From Paenibacillus sp. sptzw28 (GTDB lineage: Bacteria; Bacillota; Bacilli; Paenibacillales; Paenibacillaceae): a stretch of DNA of 64,000 bases. The position numbers were made by a program, and so were the translations under genes. A model generated the notes under the pieces. The model did no database searches, was not told the origin of the DNA, and was given only the letters and a program-made list of their open reading frames with translations. Below are positions 1 to 8,833 of the stretch, piece after piece; within the stretch, counting starts at the first letter, position 1; every line of letters starts with the position of its first letter. The stretch covers positions 5,313,501 through 5,377,500 of the forward strand of contig NZ_CP080545.1 of the NCBI RefSeq assembly GCF_019550795.1. Reading direction: 5' to 3'.

Positions 1-196
1 TAAAATATATTGGCTTTCTTCATGCTTGAAACCCCTTTCGCTGGCGGTAATTGGCTCTAGGGCCAAGAAGGCTCACGCTAATCCTAGCATGTCGCAAATG
101 AGGGTGACCATTGTCAAATCGATCAGGAATTTACCCAAATCGGGCGAAATCGGATATACTATTGGCAGAAAATGCGCAGTAAAGGGGAGATTCGCC

Positions 197-1108
197 ATGT
201 CAGCTTCCTTCGTGCCTCCGCCACCCGGAGAGAGCATTAGTGAAATTATGATTCCTGATGTGAAGACGACCGTCAACTTATTCGGCATGCATCTGCGCCG
301 CGTCAGCGGCGATTGGCATTATCCGGCGCACGAGCACCCCCAGTATGAAATCAATTATGTGCTGGAGGGCGAACAACTTATGACGGTAGGCGGATCCAGC
401 TGCCTGCAGCGGTCCGGCGATCTCGTTCTTCTCAGGCCGGGCGACGTTCATTCCAGCCGCAGCGGAAATAACGAGCCATTCACCTACTTCTGCATCCACT
501 TCGATATTGACGATAAAATATTTCTGAGTCTGCTAAGCCGGATGGAGCAAACTCTGTTCCCGGGGGACAGCCCCGTTACCAGGCAGGTGCAGCCGGTCAT
601 GTCCAGGCTGATCGACATCGCGGGGCAAGCAGGCCAGAAGACAATGACGCAGCGGATGCGGCTGCAATCCGCCATCTTTGAGCTGTTCGGCCATTTGTGG
701 GAGGCGATTTCCAACGAAGCCGTCTCGTTGTCCTCCGCCGCATACGGGAAGGTAGAGCTTGCCCATCAAATCCGCCACCGGCTGCAGGGACTCGTCAGTC
801 AATCGTTCAAGCAGGGAGTCGCGGCCGAGCAGCATTACGGTATCGATGACATCTCCTCAGAGCTTGGTATAAGCACATCCCATTGCGGCCGTATTTTCCG
901 GCACATATTCGGCATGTCACCGCGCGCGTACTTATCCGGCCTTGTCCTTCACGAAGCGAAGCTGCTGCTGTGCAATACGAGACTGTCGGTGCAGCATATC
1001 GCATCCCTTCTCGGCTACAGGGACATCGCCCATTTCAGCCGCCAATTCAAGCGGTGGTCGGACGTATCGCCCAGCGAGTACCGCCGCCTAAACGCAGGAT
1101 CGGAATAG
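197..1108 (+). CDS. AraC-family transcriptional regulator with N-terminal cupin
   Basis: A 303-residue cytoplasmic regulator. The N-terminal third is a cupin-type sensor domain with the HEHPQYEINYVLEG and RPGDVHS segments (about residues 40-85). The C-terminal 100 residues carry two helix-turn-helix motifs ending in GYRDIAHFSRQFKRW and SPSEYRRL, typical of AraC/XylS activators of sugar genes. The frame is open further upstream, but the ATG at 197 is preceded by AAAGGGGAG at good spacing and starts the recognisable protein, so I chose it. It lies 144 nt upstream of a GntR-uxuA-uxuB set on the same strand and may respond to the same sugars, but could instead belong to genes left of the window. 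Confidence 0.85.
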   Translation: MSASFVPPPPGESISEIMIPDVKTTVNLFGMHLRRVSGDWHYPAHEHPQYEINYVLEGEQLMTVGGSSCLQRSGDLVLLRPGDVHSSRSGNNEPFTYFCIHFDIDDKIFLSLLSRMEQTLFPGDSPVTRQVQPVMSRLIDIAGQAGQKTMTQRMRLQSAIFELFGHLWEAISNEAVSLSSAAYGKVELAHQIRHRLQGLVSQSFKQGVAAEQHYGIDDISSELGISTSHCGRIFRHIFGMSPRAYLSGLVLHEAKLLLCNTRLSVQHIASLLGYRDIAHFSRQFKRWSDVSPSEYRRLNAGSE

Positions 1109-1190
1109 TAAGCTGCACGCTCCTGCCTTGGTGCCTGCCCGGCAGCATGCAGCATTTCCGACGCCGCAAGTTGAGTTCGCTTCCAAACTG

Positions 1191-1204
1191 CCATACAAGT
1201 ATGG
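1191..1204. promoter_or_regulatory. Operator-like palindrome upstream of the GntR-uxuAB genes
   Basis: A perfect dyad, CCATAC-AA-GTATGG, sits about 50 nt upstream of the GntR gene, and a further GTATGG half-site follows at 1207-1212. FadR-subfamily GntR regulators usually bind short dyads in their own promoter, so autoregulation by the adjacent GntR is a reasonable inference. No clean -35/-10 pair was seen around it. Confidence 0.4.
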
Positions 1205-1252
1205 TAGTATGGAAGTATACAGTCTAAAGCTTAGCTGGAGGAGGTGAAGAAC

Positions 1253-1930
1253 ATGAATTTCACTGCGAGACCGCCCTCGATGTCCACCCGGGATAACGTC
1301 TACCAGACGCTCAGAGACCAAATTCTGCTGTTCGAGCTTCCTCCCGGGGCAAGTATATCGGAGAAGGAAATATCACAGAGGTTCAATGTGAGCCGGACTC
1401 CGGTGCGGGAGAGCTTCGTTCGGCTCGCTCAGGAAGGACTTCTCGAGGTGTACCCGCAGCGCGGCACCTTCGTATCGCTTATCGACCTGGAGCTGGTTGA
1501 AGAGGCCAGGTTCATGCGCGAGCAGCTGGAACGGGCGGTCATCCGGCTGGCGTGCGCCGGCTTCCCGGACGAACGTTTAGCGGAACTGGGCAGCAATCTC
1601 TCATTGCAGAAAGCCTGCATAGAGAATCAGGATTACAGAACGATGTTCGAGCTTGACGAAGCGTTTCACCGTACGATCTTCGAAGGCTGCAGGAAAAACA
1701 ACACATGGGCGGTGATCGGGCAAATCAATGTGCATCTGAACCGGAGCCGAATGCTTCGGCTCGCAGCCGACCATCATTGGGACCACCTTTACGAGCAGCA
1801 TTTCCAGATGGCCGAGGCTATTCGGAACAAGGATGAGGAGCGGGCGGAGCGGCTGATGAAGGATCATCTAAGCTTAACGATTGCCGATCAAGCGCTGCTG
1901 AAAGAGAAATTTCCTACATATTTCAAATAA
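1253..1930 (+). CDS. GntR-family (FadR/FCD subfamily) transcriptional regulator
   Basis: A 225-residue repressor-type protein. The winged-helix N-terminus shows the family pattern (YQTLRDQILLFELPPGASIS, then SRTPVRESFVRL, about residues 12-60). It is followed by an all-helical FCD ligand domain with conserved acidic and His positions (ELDEAFHRTIFEGC). The ATG at 1253 lies 7 nt behind a strong GGAGGAGGTG; a GTG three codons earlier overlaps that ribosome binding site and is unlikely. The gene ends 19 nt before uxuA and is probably co-transcribed with it, which suggests it is the UxuR/ExuR-like hexuronate sensor of this locus. Confidence 0.85.
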   Translation: MNFTARPPSMSTRDNVYQTLRDQILLFELPPGASISEKEISQRFNVSRTPVRESFVRLAQEGLLEVYPQRGTFVSLIDLELVEEARFMREQLERAVIRLACAGFPDERLAELGSNLSLQKACIENQDYRTMFELDEAFHRTIFEGCRKNNTWAVIGQINVHLNRSRMLRLAADHHWDHLYEQHFQMAEAIRNKDEERAERLMKDHLSLTIADQALLKEKFPTYFK

Positions 1931-1949
1931 CCGGAGGCGAATTGTTTCT

Positions 1950-3038
1950 ATGAAAATGGTTTTTCGATGGTTCGGTGAAGGGAACGATACGATCACCCTG
2001 GATCAGGTCAGGCAGATTCCCGGCGTGGAAGGTATCGTTTGGGCGCTTCATGACGTACCGGCCGGCGATGAATGGCCGATTGAAAAGATTATGGAGGTGA
2101 AGGCTGCAGCCGACAGGGCCGGTCTTCATTTGAAGGTCGTGGAGAGCGTGAACATCCACGAGGACATCAAGCTCGGGCTTCCAAGCCGCGACACTTACAT
2201 CGACAATTATAAGAAAACGATCGCGAAGCTCGCGCAGGTCGGCGTCAAAGTCATCTGCTATAATTTCATGCCCGTATTCGATTGGCTGCGCACCGACCTT
2301 CATAAGGAAACGGACGACGGCTCTACCGCACTCTTTTATGAAAAGAGCAAAATCGAGAATATCGATCCGTTCGAGCTCGTGAAACAGATTAATGAGAACT
2401 CTACTCTAACGATGCCCGGCTGGGAGCCTGAGCGGCTGCAATATTTAACAGGTCTGTTCGAGGCTTACCGTGGCGTAACGGAGGAGGACTTGTGGGAGAA
2501 CGTCAAATATTTCCTGGATGAGATCATTCCGGTCGCCGCCGAGCACGATATCAGAATGGCGATTCATCCGGACGATCCGCCGTGGCCGATATTCGGGCTT
2601 CCCCGTATTATTACGAGCCGGGACAACATACGCCGGTTCCTGCAGCTGTATGACAGCCCTTATAACGGCATTACCCTGTGCAGCGGGTCGCTCGGCGCCA
2701 ATCCCGGCAATGATATTATCGCCATGATCCATGAGTTCGCAGGCCGGATTCCGTTCGCTCATATCCGCAACGTTCGCGTGTTCGAGAATGGCGATTTTAT
2801 TGAAACGTCTCACCGGACGCAGGACGGCACCGTTGACATTGCCGGAATCGTCGGGGCGTACCATGAGAACAATTACGAAGGATTTTGCAGACCGGACCAT
2901 GGAAGGCATATATGGAACGAGCAGTGCAGACCGGGATACGGGCTGTTCGACCGGGCGCTTGGCATTATGTATTTGTGGGGGCTTTGGGACGCCTATTCCA
3001 GGAGCGCCCGAATGGAAAGGAAGGTGAATGAGCGATGA
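1950..3038 (+). CDS. uxuA: D-mannonate dehydratase
   Basis: A 362-residue cytoplasmic TIM-barrel enzyme that dehydrates D-mannonate to 2-keto-3-deoxygluconate in the glucuronate/fructuronate branch of uronate breakdown. The start [13 protein letters not shown] is the family signature. [27 protein letters not shown] and the C-terminal DHGRHIW supply the expected metal and substrate residues. Length matches the family (about 350-360). The start is preceded by CCGGAGGCG. Its stop overlaps the next gene by four bases (ATGA), so it is translationally coupled to the reductase that makes its substrate. Confidence 0.95.
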   Translation: MKMVFRWFGEGNDTITLDQVRQIPGVEGIVWALHDVPAGDEWPIEKIMEVKAAADRAGLHLKVVESVNIHEDIKLGLPSRDTYIDNYKKTIAKLAQVGVKVICYNFMPVFDWLRTDLHKETDDGSTALFYEKSKIENIDPFELVKQINENSTLTMPGWEPERLQYLTGLFEAYRGVTEEDLWENVKYFLDEIIPVAAEHDIRMAIHPDDPPWPIFGLPRIITSRDNIRRFLQLYDSPYNGITLCSGSLGANPGNDIIAMIHEFAGRIPFAHIRNVRVFENGDFIETSHRTQDGTVDIAGIVGAYHENNYEGFCRPDHGRHIWNEQCRPGYGLFDRALGIMYLWGLWDAYSRSARMERKVNER

Positions 3039-3889
3039 ATGAACTTCCGCTGCATGATTCGCTCAAAGGTAAAACCGCAGTCATAACGGGCGGAGCAGGA
3101 GTTCTATGCCGGGTAATGGCCGTAGAGCTTGCCCGGCAGGGGGCTCGGGTCGCCATACTGAACCGCACATTGGAAAAGGGCGAAGCGGTCGCCGCCGAAA
3201 TTAAGGCTGCAGGCGGAACGGCGCTCGCCTTCTCATGCGATGTTACCGATCCGGAAAGCGTCCGCAATGCGGCCGAAGAAGTCCTGCAGCAGCTCGGCCC
3301 GTGCGATATTCTTATCAACGGTGCCGGGGGCAATCATCCGAGCGCCAATACGACGAATGAAATCTTCAAGGCCGAGGACTTGAACAATCCGGATATTGCG
3401 ACGTTCTTCGACTTAAGCGTAACCGGCTTTCGCAATGTGCTGGATCTGAATTTCGTCGGCAGCCTCATTCCGACGCAAATTTTCACGAAGCAGATGCTCG
3501 GCCGGGAAGGGACGACGGTTATCAATATTTCTTCGATGAGCGCTCCTTCGCCGATGACCAAGGTACCTGCCTACAGCGCGGCCAAAGCGGCCATCGACAA
3601 CTTTACGCAGTGGCTTGCCGTCCATCTGGCCGAAGCCGGCATCCGCGTGAACGCGATTGCGCCGGGCTTCTTCCTAACCCGGCAGAACGAGAAGCTGCTG
3701 CTGAGCGAGGATGGATCGCTAACCGAGCGCTCCCGCAAAATCATTTCGCATACCCCGATGCGCAGATTCGGCAAGCCCGAGGATTTACTCGGCACGCTGA
3801 TATGGCTCACCGACGAGCGCATGTCCGGCTTCATCACCGGCGCGACCATTCCAGTCGACGGCGGCTTTATGGCTTATTCGGGCGTATAA
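3035..3889 (+). CDS. uxuB: SDR-family D-mannonate oxidoreductase (fructuronate reductase)
   Basis: A 284-residue short-chain dehydrogenase. It has a Rossmann nucleotide-binding start ([10 protein letters not shown]), NGAGGNHP after strand 4, a Ser in INISSMSA and the YSAAK catalytic pair, with the C-terminal [10 protein letters not shown] typical of SDRs. Bacilli use this SDR type for the D-fructuronate/D-mannonate interconversion, unlike the long-chain UxuB of enterics. That role is assigned here from coupling to uxuA. Overlap with uxuA is four bases. There is no further gene of the pathway (kdgK, kdgA) within the window. Confidence 0.85.
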   Translation: MNELPLHDSLKGKTAVITGGAGVLCRVMAVELARQGARVAILNRTLEKGEAVAAEIKAAGGTALAFSCDVTDPESVRNAAEEVLQQLGPCDILINGAGGNHPSANTTNEIFKAEDLNNPDIATFFDLSVTGFRNVLDLNFVGSLIPTQIFTKQMLGREGTTVINISSMSAPSPMTKVPAYSAAKAAIDNFTQWLAVHLAEAGIRVNAIAPGFFLTRQNEKLLLSEDGSLTERSRKIISHTPMRRFGKPEDLLGTLIWLTDERMSGFITGATIPVDGGFMAYSGV

Positions 3890-3918
3890 TTTGAGCGCGC
3901 GAAACTGACACTTAATAG

Positions 3919-3988
3919 TGCCCCCTAGGGTGAGACGAGGATCATTCCTTTGCCGGAGGACATCTGGCTCTTCGCCAAGGGGGCATTT
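3919..3988 (+). terminator. Possible terminator hairpin after uxuB
   Basis: TGCCCCCT at 3919-3926 is complementary to AGGGGGCA at 3978-3985, followed by TTT. The 51-nt loop is long for an intrinsic terminator, so this may also be a structured 5' leader for the downstream exonuclease gene. Weak evidence. Confidence 0.3.
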
Positions 3989-4059
3989 CTCATTCATGAA
4001 ACCCCGTTGTCGACGGGACAAGCCTGAAATGTTATTGTTAGAAGACAAGCAGCATTATT

Positions 4060-4896
4060 TTGTTATATACGGAGGCGTTTACAACGGACTTTATTATACT
4101 CGATATCGAATTCAACGGGCGGAAATTTGCCAGCGATAAGCCTATGGAAGTGATAGAGATCGGTGCGGTGAGGTTGAATTCAGCCCTGCAGGCGACAGAT
4201 GAATTCTCCGCCTTGGTCAAACCGGTTTATTTCTCCAAGCTGAACGGGTTCATCAAGAACAAAACCGGAATCCCCCAGGAAGCAATCGATCAGGCAGCCG
4301 GCTTTCCGAAAGTCATTGCCGATTTTATAGTCTGGCTGGACCGCAGCAGCGCTTTTACGCTTGTCACTTGGGGCGGCGAGGACTTGAAGCGGATCATTTA
4401 CGATACGCGGATGCATCGATTGGATGATTCGTACTGGATGGCCGCGGCCTACTTTGACTTGTTGAAAGGATATCTGCGCCATGCAAAGGTCACTAACGAT
4501 GTAAGCGTCGAAGCCGCGTTAACGGAACTCGGAATCTCTGGCGCCGGATCTGCGCACCGGGCATTGGACGACGCGAGAATGACGGCTGAGATATTCCGGA
4601 AGATTTTTGGGGGACTGGATTTCAAGCAAGCGCAGCATTTCAAGGATAGCTTTACCAATTCGAAGGAAAGAAGGATGGTTACCAATGCGGTGCGAACCAT
4701 GTATGCGCAGAACACCGTCCCCACTTGGGAGCTCTTTGTCGACCATTTTATAAAGGACAAGGTTTCGCTTGCCGATCCAAGAAAGGCCGCCGAGCTGCAA
4801 AATTATTTTGCCGCGGCAGTTGAGAAACAACGCAGCCAAAGACGACCCGGCGGCGCTGAAGACAGGAATTTGCAAACGACGACAAAGTCAAAGTAA
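4060..4896 (+). CDS. KapD-like 3'-5' exonuclease (DEDDh family), start uncertain
   Basis: About 270 residues with a DnaQ/KapD-type exonuclease fold. The first acidic motif is FIILDIEFN, a middle motif lies around TLVTWGGEDLKRI, and the last is HRALDDARMTAEIF with its catalytic His and Asp. KapD is an inhibitor of the sporulation kinase pathway in bacilli; equivalence here is inference. The start is odd. The only usual start in frame is TTG at 4060, with no ribosome binding site, while a perfect GGAGG sits inside the frame at 4071-4075, eight bases before an ACG codon (4084). If that ACG were ATG the protein would begin TTDFIILDIEFN-like, as KapD proteins do. The gene stands alone. Confidence 0.75.
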   Translation: MLYTEAFTTDFIILDIEFNGRKFASDKPMEVIEIGAVRLNSALQATDEFSALVKPVYFSKLNGFIKNKTGIPQEAIDQAAGFPKVIADFIVWLDRSSAFTLVTWGGEDLKRIIYDTRMHRLDDSYWMAAAYFDLLKGYLRHAKVTNDVSVEAALTELGISGAGSAHRALDDARMTAEIFRKIFGGLDFKQAQHFKDSFTNSKERRMVTNAVRTMYAQNTVPTWELFVDHFIKDKVSLADPRKAAELQNYFAAAVEKQRSQRRPGGAEDRNLQTTTKSK

Positions 4897-5019
4897 CGGA
4901 GACAATCCCCCGCAGCGTGCATCGCAGGAGAGATCAAGTCTACGATGAATGCTGTCTTCGCCAGTCCATCCGTCTCATTCGCGTTCCGGTTGAATATCGA
5001 CCTTCCTTCCACTTCCTCC

Positions 5020-5088
5020 TCACACCGTAAAGAATATGGCCACCGCCTCGCTTTCCGTGAATGCGGCCGGCGGCGGCAGGAAGTTCGG
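5020..5088 (-). pseudogene. Remnant of a WYL/YafY-type regulator gene
   Basis: On the minus strand, between two stop codons, a 22-residue segment reads FLPPPAAFTESEAVAIFF. It matches the middle of YafY-type HTH-WYL regulators; the intact paralogue at 47587-48537 has MLPPITFSESEAVAMFF. No flanking part of such a gene is present. It lies directly behind the SRPBCC gene and looks like a deletion scar. Short match, so moderate to low confidence. Confidence 0.35.
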
Positions 5089-5091
5089 CTA

Positions 5092-5535
5092 TCAAGAGTG
5101 CGGCTGTTCGAGAATAGACTTGATTCTCTCCAGGTCCTTGTTATTAGCCCGCTTCATCATCAGCGACATAAAAGGGGCAAACAGCATGGAGAACCCGGCG
5201 GGATTGCCTTGGTTACGCAAAGTCATTCGGGTAAGGCTTCCATTCACGGGTTCCCATGTGTAGGTTGTTTCCATTGGAAAAGGTCCGTCCGCCGTTTTCA
5301 TGACCAGAATTTCCATAGGTATATATTCCGTTATCTGATAAACATACGAAAGCTCTTTCCCCAGAAAATGGGCTTTAAATGCTATTTTTGAACCGATTTG
5401 CAGCGGTTTTGGCGTTAGCCATTCCGCCGATTTAATATTTACATACCATTCCGGGGCATTTTCCGGGCCCGCCGCATATTCCGAGACCTGTTCACGAGGA
5501 CGGTTTATCGTAATTGCTGTTACAACATCAACCAT
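5092..5535 (-). CDS. SRPBCC-family protein (polyketide cyclase/START-like fold)
   Basis: A 147-residue small soluble protein. It opens with a beta-strand and helix typical of the SRPBCC fold (ITINRPREQVSEYAAGPENAPEW) and continues with the curved sheet pattern (YVYQITEYIPMEILVMKT, TYTWEPVNGSLTRMTL) and a long C-terminal helix. Members bind hydrophobic ligands, but the ligand cannot be read from the sequence. It is last in a minus-strand row ArsR-TauE-SRPBCC. ArsR and SRPBCC genes are often neighbours in Bacillota, which suggests a shared control unit. Confidence 0.8.
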   Translation of the reverse strand: MVDVVTAITINRPREQVSEYAAGPENAPEWYVNIKSAEWLTPKPLQIGSKIAFKAHFLGKELSYVYQITEYIPMEILVMKTADGPFPMETTYTWEPVNGSLTRMTLRNQGNPAGFSMLFAPFMSLMMKRANNKDLERIKSILEQPHS

Positions 5536-5595
5536 ACAGAGAGTGCCTCCAATGAAAAGTAGATGCTAACGCGTCTTGATGTCCGGCGCCGTGAA

Positions 5596-6357
5596 TTAAC
5601 GCAGTAAATCCCAGGCCTGCTTGCCGATTACAAGGACACAAACCGTAATAAACAGCGGCCTGACATAGGCCGACCCCCGGCGAATGGCGACATGCGAACC
5701 AAGCAGTGATCCGCCTATCATCGCGAGCCCCATCGGAATTCCGATGCTGTAGTTAATGGAACCGAGAATCATGAACGTGGCGAGGCTTGCGATATTGCTG
5801 CCGAAGTTCAAGACCTTGGCGTTCCCGGCGGCCTTAACAAAATCGAATCCGAGCATGAGAAACACAAAAATCAGAAACGAACCGGTGCCCGGGCCGAAAA
5901 AGCCGTCGTAAAAGCCCAGTCCATAAGCGGCAACCCCCATAATCCAAGCCGACTTCGCCGTGTAGCTGCGAAAAGTGGAATACGTCCCCCAGTTTTTCCG
6001 GAAGATCGTATATATTGTAATGGCGATAAGCATGACCACTACAAGCGGCCTCAGAAAGCCGGAAGGAATGCTGCCCAGCACCAATGTTCCACAGACAGCC
6101 CCCGCTAATGAGAGAAAGAATAGTCCGCGAACAGCTTTCAAATCCACATTGCCCGACCGGATAAACGATACCGTGCTCGTCAGCGAGGACATCGTTCCGG
6201 CCAATTTATTCGTTCCGAGCGCAGCCGCAGGCGGCAAGCCCACTGCCATAAGGAGCGGGACGGAGATCAGCCCCCCGCCCCCTACAACGGAATCGACAAA
6301 GGCTGCGAGAAAACCGCCTGCGATTACGAGAAGCAGCATTTCCAAACTTATTTCCAT
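5596..6357 (-). CDS. TauE/SafE-family (UPF0721) membrane transporter
   Basis: A 253-residue integral membrane protein with roughly eight hydrophobic segments in two repeats. The family signature GGFLAAFVDSVVGGGGLISVPLLMA-type segment is at residues 15-40, followed by LGTNKLAGTMSS. The second half contains YDGFFGPGTGSFL and a matching N-K motif (AGNAKVLNFGSN). Members export sulfite, sulfoacetate or other organosulfur or organic anions across the cell membrane; the substrate here is unknown. It lies 114 nt downstream of an ArsR regulator on the same strand. Confidence 0.88.
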   Translation of the reverse strand: MEISLEMLLLVIAGGFLAAFVDSVVGGGGLISVPLLMAVGLPPAAALGTNKLAGTMSSLTSTVSFIRSGNVDLKAVRGLFFLSLAGAVCGTLVLGSIPSGFLRPLVVVMLIAITIYTIFRKNWGTYSTFRSYTAKSAWIMGVAAYGLGFYDGFFGPGTGSFLIFVFLMLGFDFVKAAGNAKVLNFGSNIASLATFMILGSINYSIGIPMGLAMIGGSLLGSHVAIRRGSAYVRPLFITVCVLVIGKQAWDLLR

Positions 6358-6471
6358 CAGCGTAAGCCACCTTTATAAACAGCATGGACGTGTTTGTTTC
6401 TGACTCCCCACTCTTTTTTATTATCGTACAACCTTCGAGGTGCCGATCAAGGCAGTGTACTCGATCAGGGA

Positions 6472-6813
6472 CTATTCCTCGCCGCCGCGGTCTTTATCAT
6501 TTTGCTGCAGATCGCGCAGGTATTCTTGCAAACGATCGAACCTCTCGTTCCAGATATGACTGAAGGATTCAATCCAGGAGTCCAGCTCTTCAAGCGACTG
6601 AGGCCGCAGCTTGTAAATCCGCTTATTGGCTACGGGATGGACCTCTACCAGCCCGGAATCGCTTAGTACCCGAAGATGTTTGGAAGCTTGCGGCTGTCCC
6701 AGTCCAAGACGCTCGGTAATCTCCCCCACCGATAGAGGGCCGTCACGCAAGAGTTCAACAATATCCAGTCGGTTGGGCTCGGCAAGAGCACTGAAAGTCT
6801 TCGCTTTCATCAT
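6472..6813 (-). CDS. ArsR-family transcriptional regulator
   Basis: A 113-residue winged-helix repressor with the ArsR pattern FSALAEPNRLDIVELL, then LSVGEITERLGLGQPQASKHLRVLSDSGLVEV (recognition helix around QPQASKHL), and the wing ending in IYKLRP. No cysteine metal-binding motif (ELCVCDL type) is present, so it is unlikely to sense metals through the classical site. The C-terminal tail (SWIESFSHIWNERFDRLQEYL) resembles ArsR proteins that partner SRPBCC proteins. It probably controls the downstream TauE and SRPBCC genes. Confidence 0.88.
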   Translation of the reverse strand: MMKAKTFSALAEPNRLDIVELLRDGPLSVGEITERLGLGQPQASKHLRVLSDSGLVEVHPVANKRIYKLRPQSLEELDSWIESFSHIWNERFDRLQEYLRDLQQNDKDRGGEE

Positions 6814-6939
6814 CTGAACCCACTCTCAACAATTATTTGTCATAAGACTTTTTGCCGTGCATGCAGAATTCACGATTTTAACATACCCTAAACCGAATAT
6901 TCCAGTCAAGGTATGCTAGTGACGACCTATGGCGCTGAG

Positions 6940-7836
6940 CTATCGGACAACGCAGCTGCCTTGGGTTAAATATAGATCTCTCGCTGTTTGTATGAAAAGC
7001 TTAACCGCGATGGAAGCCTCTTCTAAACAGGGAACCGCCAGGTTAATTTCTCTGAATGGCTCTGGAGTAATCGTTCGGATCTGGACATTAGGCGGCAATG
7101 TTGACAATGACAAGGATATTTTGGACACGATTGCAATACCCAGACCTTCCTGAATCATCGTTAACGCTGTGTTAATGTTATGGACATCAAATTTCGTCCG
7201 CAAAGCAGCCCCGAATTTATGAAACAGCTCATATATGGGAGTTTCAAACCCGCCTCCGCAGAGAATCATGGGTTCATTATTCAGATCATTGATATGGATT
7301 TTTGGACGGTTCCGTAAAGGGTGGTCGTCTCGCAGGAGTAGACACATATCATCCTTGAGAAACGGAATAATTTCGAATTCACCGTTCGGCGGAATAATCC
7401 AGCCGACATCGATGATTCTGGATGATAACCATTCCCTGATCTCATCGATTGTCCCTTCATAAAGCTCAAATTTCAAACGGGGATACTTCTCCCCTATGAC
7501 ACGGAGAATTTTAGGCAAGAAGTGGGTGGAAACAATCGGAAACGACCCGATGCGTATTGTCCCGACTTCAAACCCCTTTTCAGCTGTAACCTCCTGCTCC
7601 ACCTTAGTAAAACCATTCAAAATATCTCTGAATATAACAAGTAAACGCTTGCCAATATCGGTAAGAATAATTCCATTCTTTCTGTCCCGAATAAAGAGGA
7701 TGACTTCTAGTTCCGATTCAAGCGTGGAGATGGCACGGCTGACGGCAGGCTGCGTCATATTCAATTCTTGCCCGGCTTTTGTGAAGCTTCCAGTCTCGGC
7801 TATTTTCACGAACAAGGCAATTTGTGAATGGGTCAT
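6940..7836 (-). CDS. LysR-family transcriptional regulator
   Basis: About 298 residues. The N-terminal winged HTH reads FVKIAETGSFTKAGQELN then TQPAVSRAISTLE, followed by a periplasmic-binding-like effector domain (GTIRIGSFPIVSTHFLP onwards). The frame is open 19 codons further upstream, but MTHSQIALFVKI is where LysR homology begins and a GGGGAGG lies 14 nt before it. It is divergent from the EamA-PhzF pair and very probably regulates it; a TATCATGATA palindrome lies between them. Confidence 0.85.
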   Translation of the reverse strand: MTHSQIALFVKIAETGSFTKAGQELNMTQPAVSRAISTLESELEVILFIRDRKNGIILTDIGKRLLVIFRDILNGFTKVEQEVTAEKGFEVGTIRIGSFPIVSTHFLPKILRVIGEKYPRLKFELYEGTIDEIREWLSSRIIDVGWIIPPNGEFEIIPFLKDDMCLLLRDDHPLRNRPKIHINDLNNEPMILCGGGFETPIYELFHKFGAALRTKFDVHNINTALTMIQEGLGIAIVSKISLSLSTLPPNVQIRTITPEPFREINLAVPCLEEASIAVKLFIQTARDLYLTQGSCVVR

Positions 7837-7895
7837 AACAAATTTGATATCCTCCCCATAATTAACATTCATTTTATTTATTTTAAGAGGCATTG

Positions 7896-7905
7896 TATCA
7901 TGATA
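7896..7905. promoter_or_regulatory. Palindrome in the LysR-EamA intergenic region
   Basis: TATCATGATA, a perfect 10-bp palindrome, lies 31 nt before the EamA start and 60 nt before the LysR start. That is where LysR regulators usually bind divergent promoters. Candidate operator only. Confidence 0.35.
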
Positions 7906-7935
7906 TCAAATAATCAACAACGGAGTTGAAACCCA

Positions 7936-8832
7936 ATGGTACAGCTTTCGCGGACGCAAACAGCCGTTTATTTAGCCTTTCTTGTTACGGTATGGGGAGT
8001 GAACTGGCCGCTATCCAAATTTGCGCTCGATTTTGCACCTCCAATACTATTTGCCGGCTTACGGATATTTATCGGAGGTCTCCTGTTACTTTTCTTTGCT
8101 TTGCCGCGCTACAAGAAGCTTAATCTCAAAAATACATGGCATATCTATTTAATTTCCTCCATGCTGAACATTATTGTATTTTACGTCTTTCAAACCTTCG
8201 GGCTGAAATATGTTCCTGCCGGACTTTTTGCTGCGATTGTTTTCTTCCAGCCTGTGCTGCTCGGGATCTGCTCCTGGCTGTGGCTGGGGGAAGCCATGTC
8301 CTTCGGGAAAATGATTGGCCTGATTCTTGGCTTTCTTGGAGTCGCTGCGATCAGCTTGAGCGGGGGTTCCGGCCATATTTCATCTGTAGGGATTTTGCTT
8401 GGCTTAGGAAGTGCGGTTAGTTGGACTACCGGTACACTATATATGAAGAAAACAGCCGCGCGGGTAGATGCCATGTGGGTTGTTGCGCTTCAGATTGTGA
8501 TAGGCGGAATCGTGTTATTAGTTTTGGGCTCTTCCATCGAGAATTGGAATGAGATAGTGTGGAATATACCGTTCATATGGTCATTGATGTTTATTTCGAT
8601 TTTCGTGACGGCGTTGGGGTGGCTCGCATTCTTCAAACTCGTCGGTTCAGGCGAAGCAGGCAAGGTGGGCTCGTTTACTTTCCTAATACCGCTAACCTCG
8701 ATCATGATCAGTGTCATCTTCTTAGGTGAGACCGTAACTATGAAGCTGACGGCCGGACTCTTTCTGATTATCGCCGGTATTGCCCTGGTCAACTTCAAAC
8801 CGAAAGCTTCAGCGCTGAAGGGAGCGAAGTGA
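7936..8832 (+). CDS. EamA/DMT-superfamily transporter
   Basis: A 298-residue membrane protein with about ten transmembrane helices in two EamA repeats. The first begins VYLAFLVTVWGVNWPLSKFAL with the conserved W-G-x-N pattern and LFAGLRIFIGGLLLL. The second repeat begins near ILLGLGSAVSWTTGTLYMKK and ends ETVTMKLTAGLFLIIAGIAL. These proteins export amino acids or other metabolites from the cytoplasm. Coupling to the PhzF gene (1 nt gap) and a divergent LysR regulator suggests one inducible unit. The cargo is unknown. Confidence 0.87.
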   Translation: MVQLSRTQTAVYLAFLVTVWGVNWPLSKFALDFAPPILFAGLRIFIGGLLLLFFALPRYKKLNLKNTWHIYLISSMLNIIVFYVFQTFGLKYVPAGLFAAIVFFQPVLLGICSWLWLGEAMSFGKMIGLILGFLGVAAISLSGGSGHISSVGILLGLGSAVSWTTGTLYMKKTAARVDAMWVVALQIVIGGIVLLVLGSSIENWNEIVWNIPFIWSLMFISIFVTALGWLAFFKLVGSGEAGKVGSFTFLIPLTSIMISVIFLGETVTMKLTAGLFLIIAGIALVNFKPKASALKGAK

Positions 8833-8833
8833 G

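Noticed and set aside
3900..3990. Insertion-sequence end between uxuB and the exonuclease
   Set aside because: The CCCCCT/AGGGGG dyad gave a momentary IS-end impression, but there is no transposase fragment, target duplication or second end.
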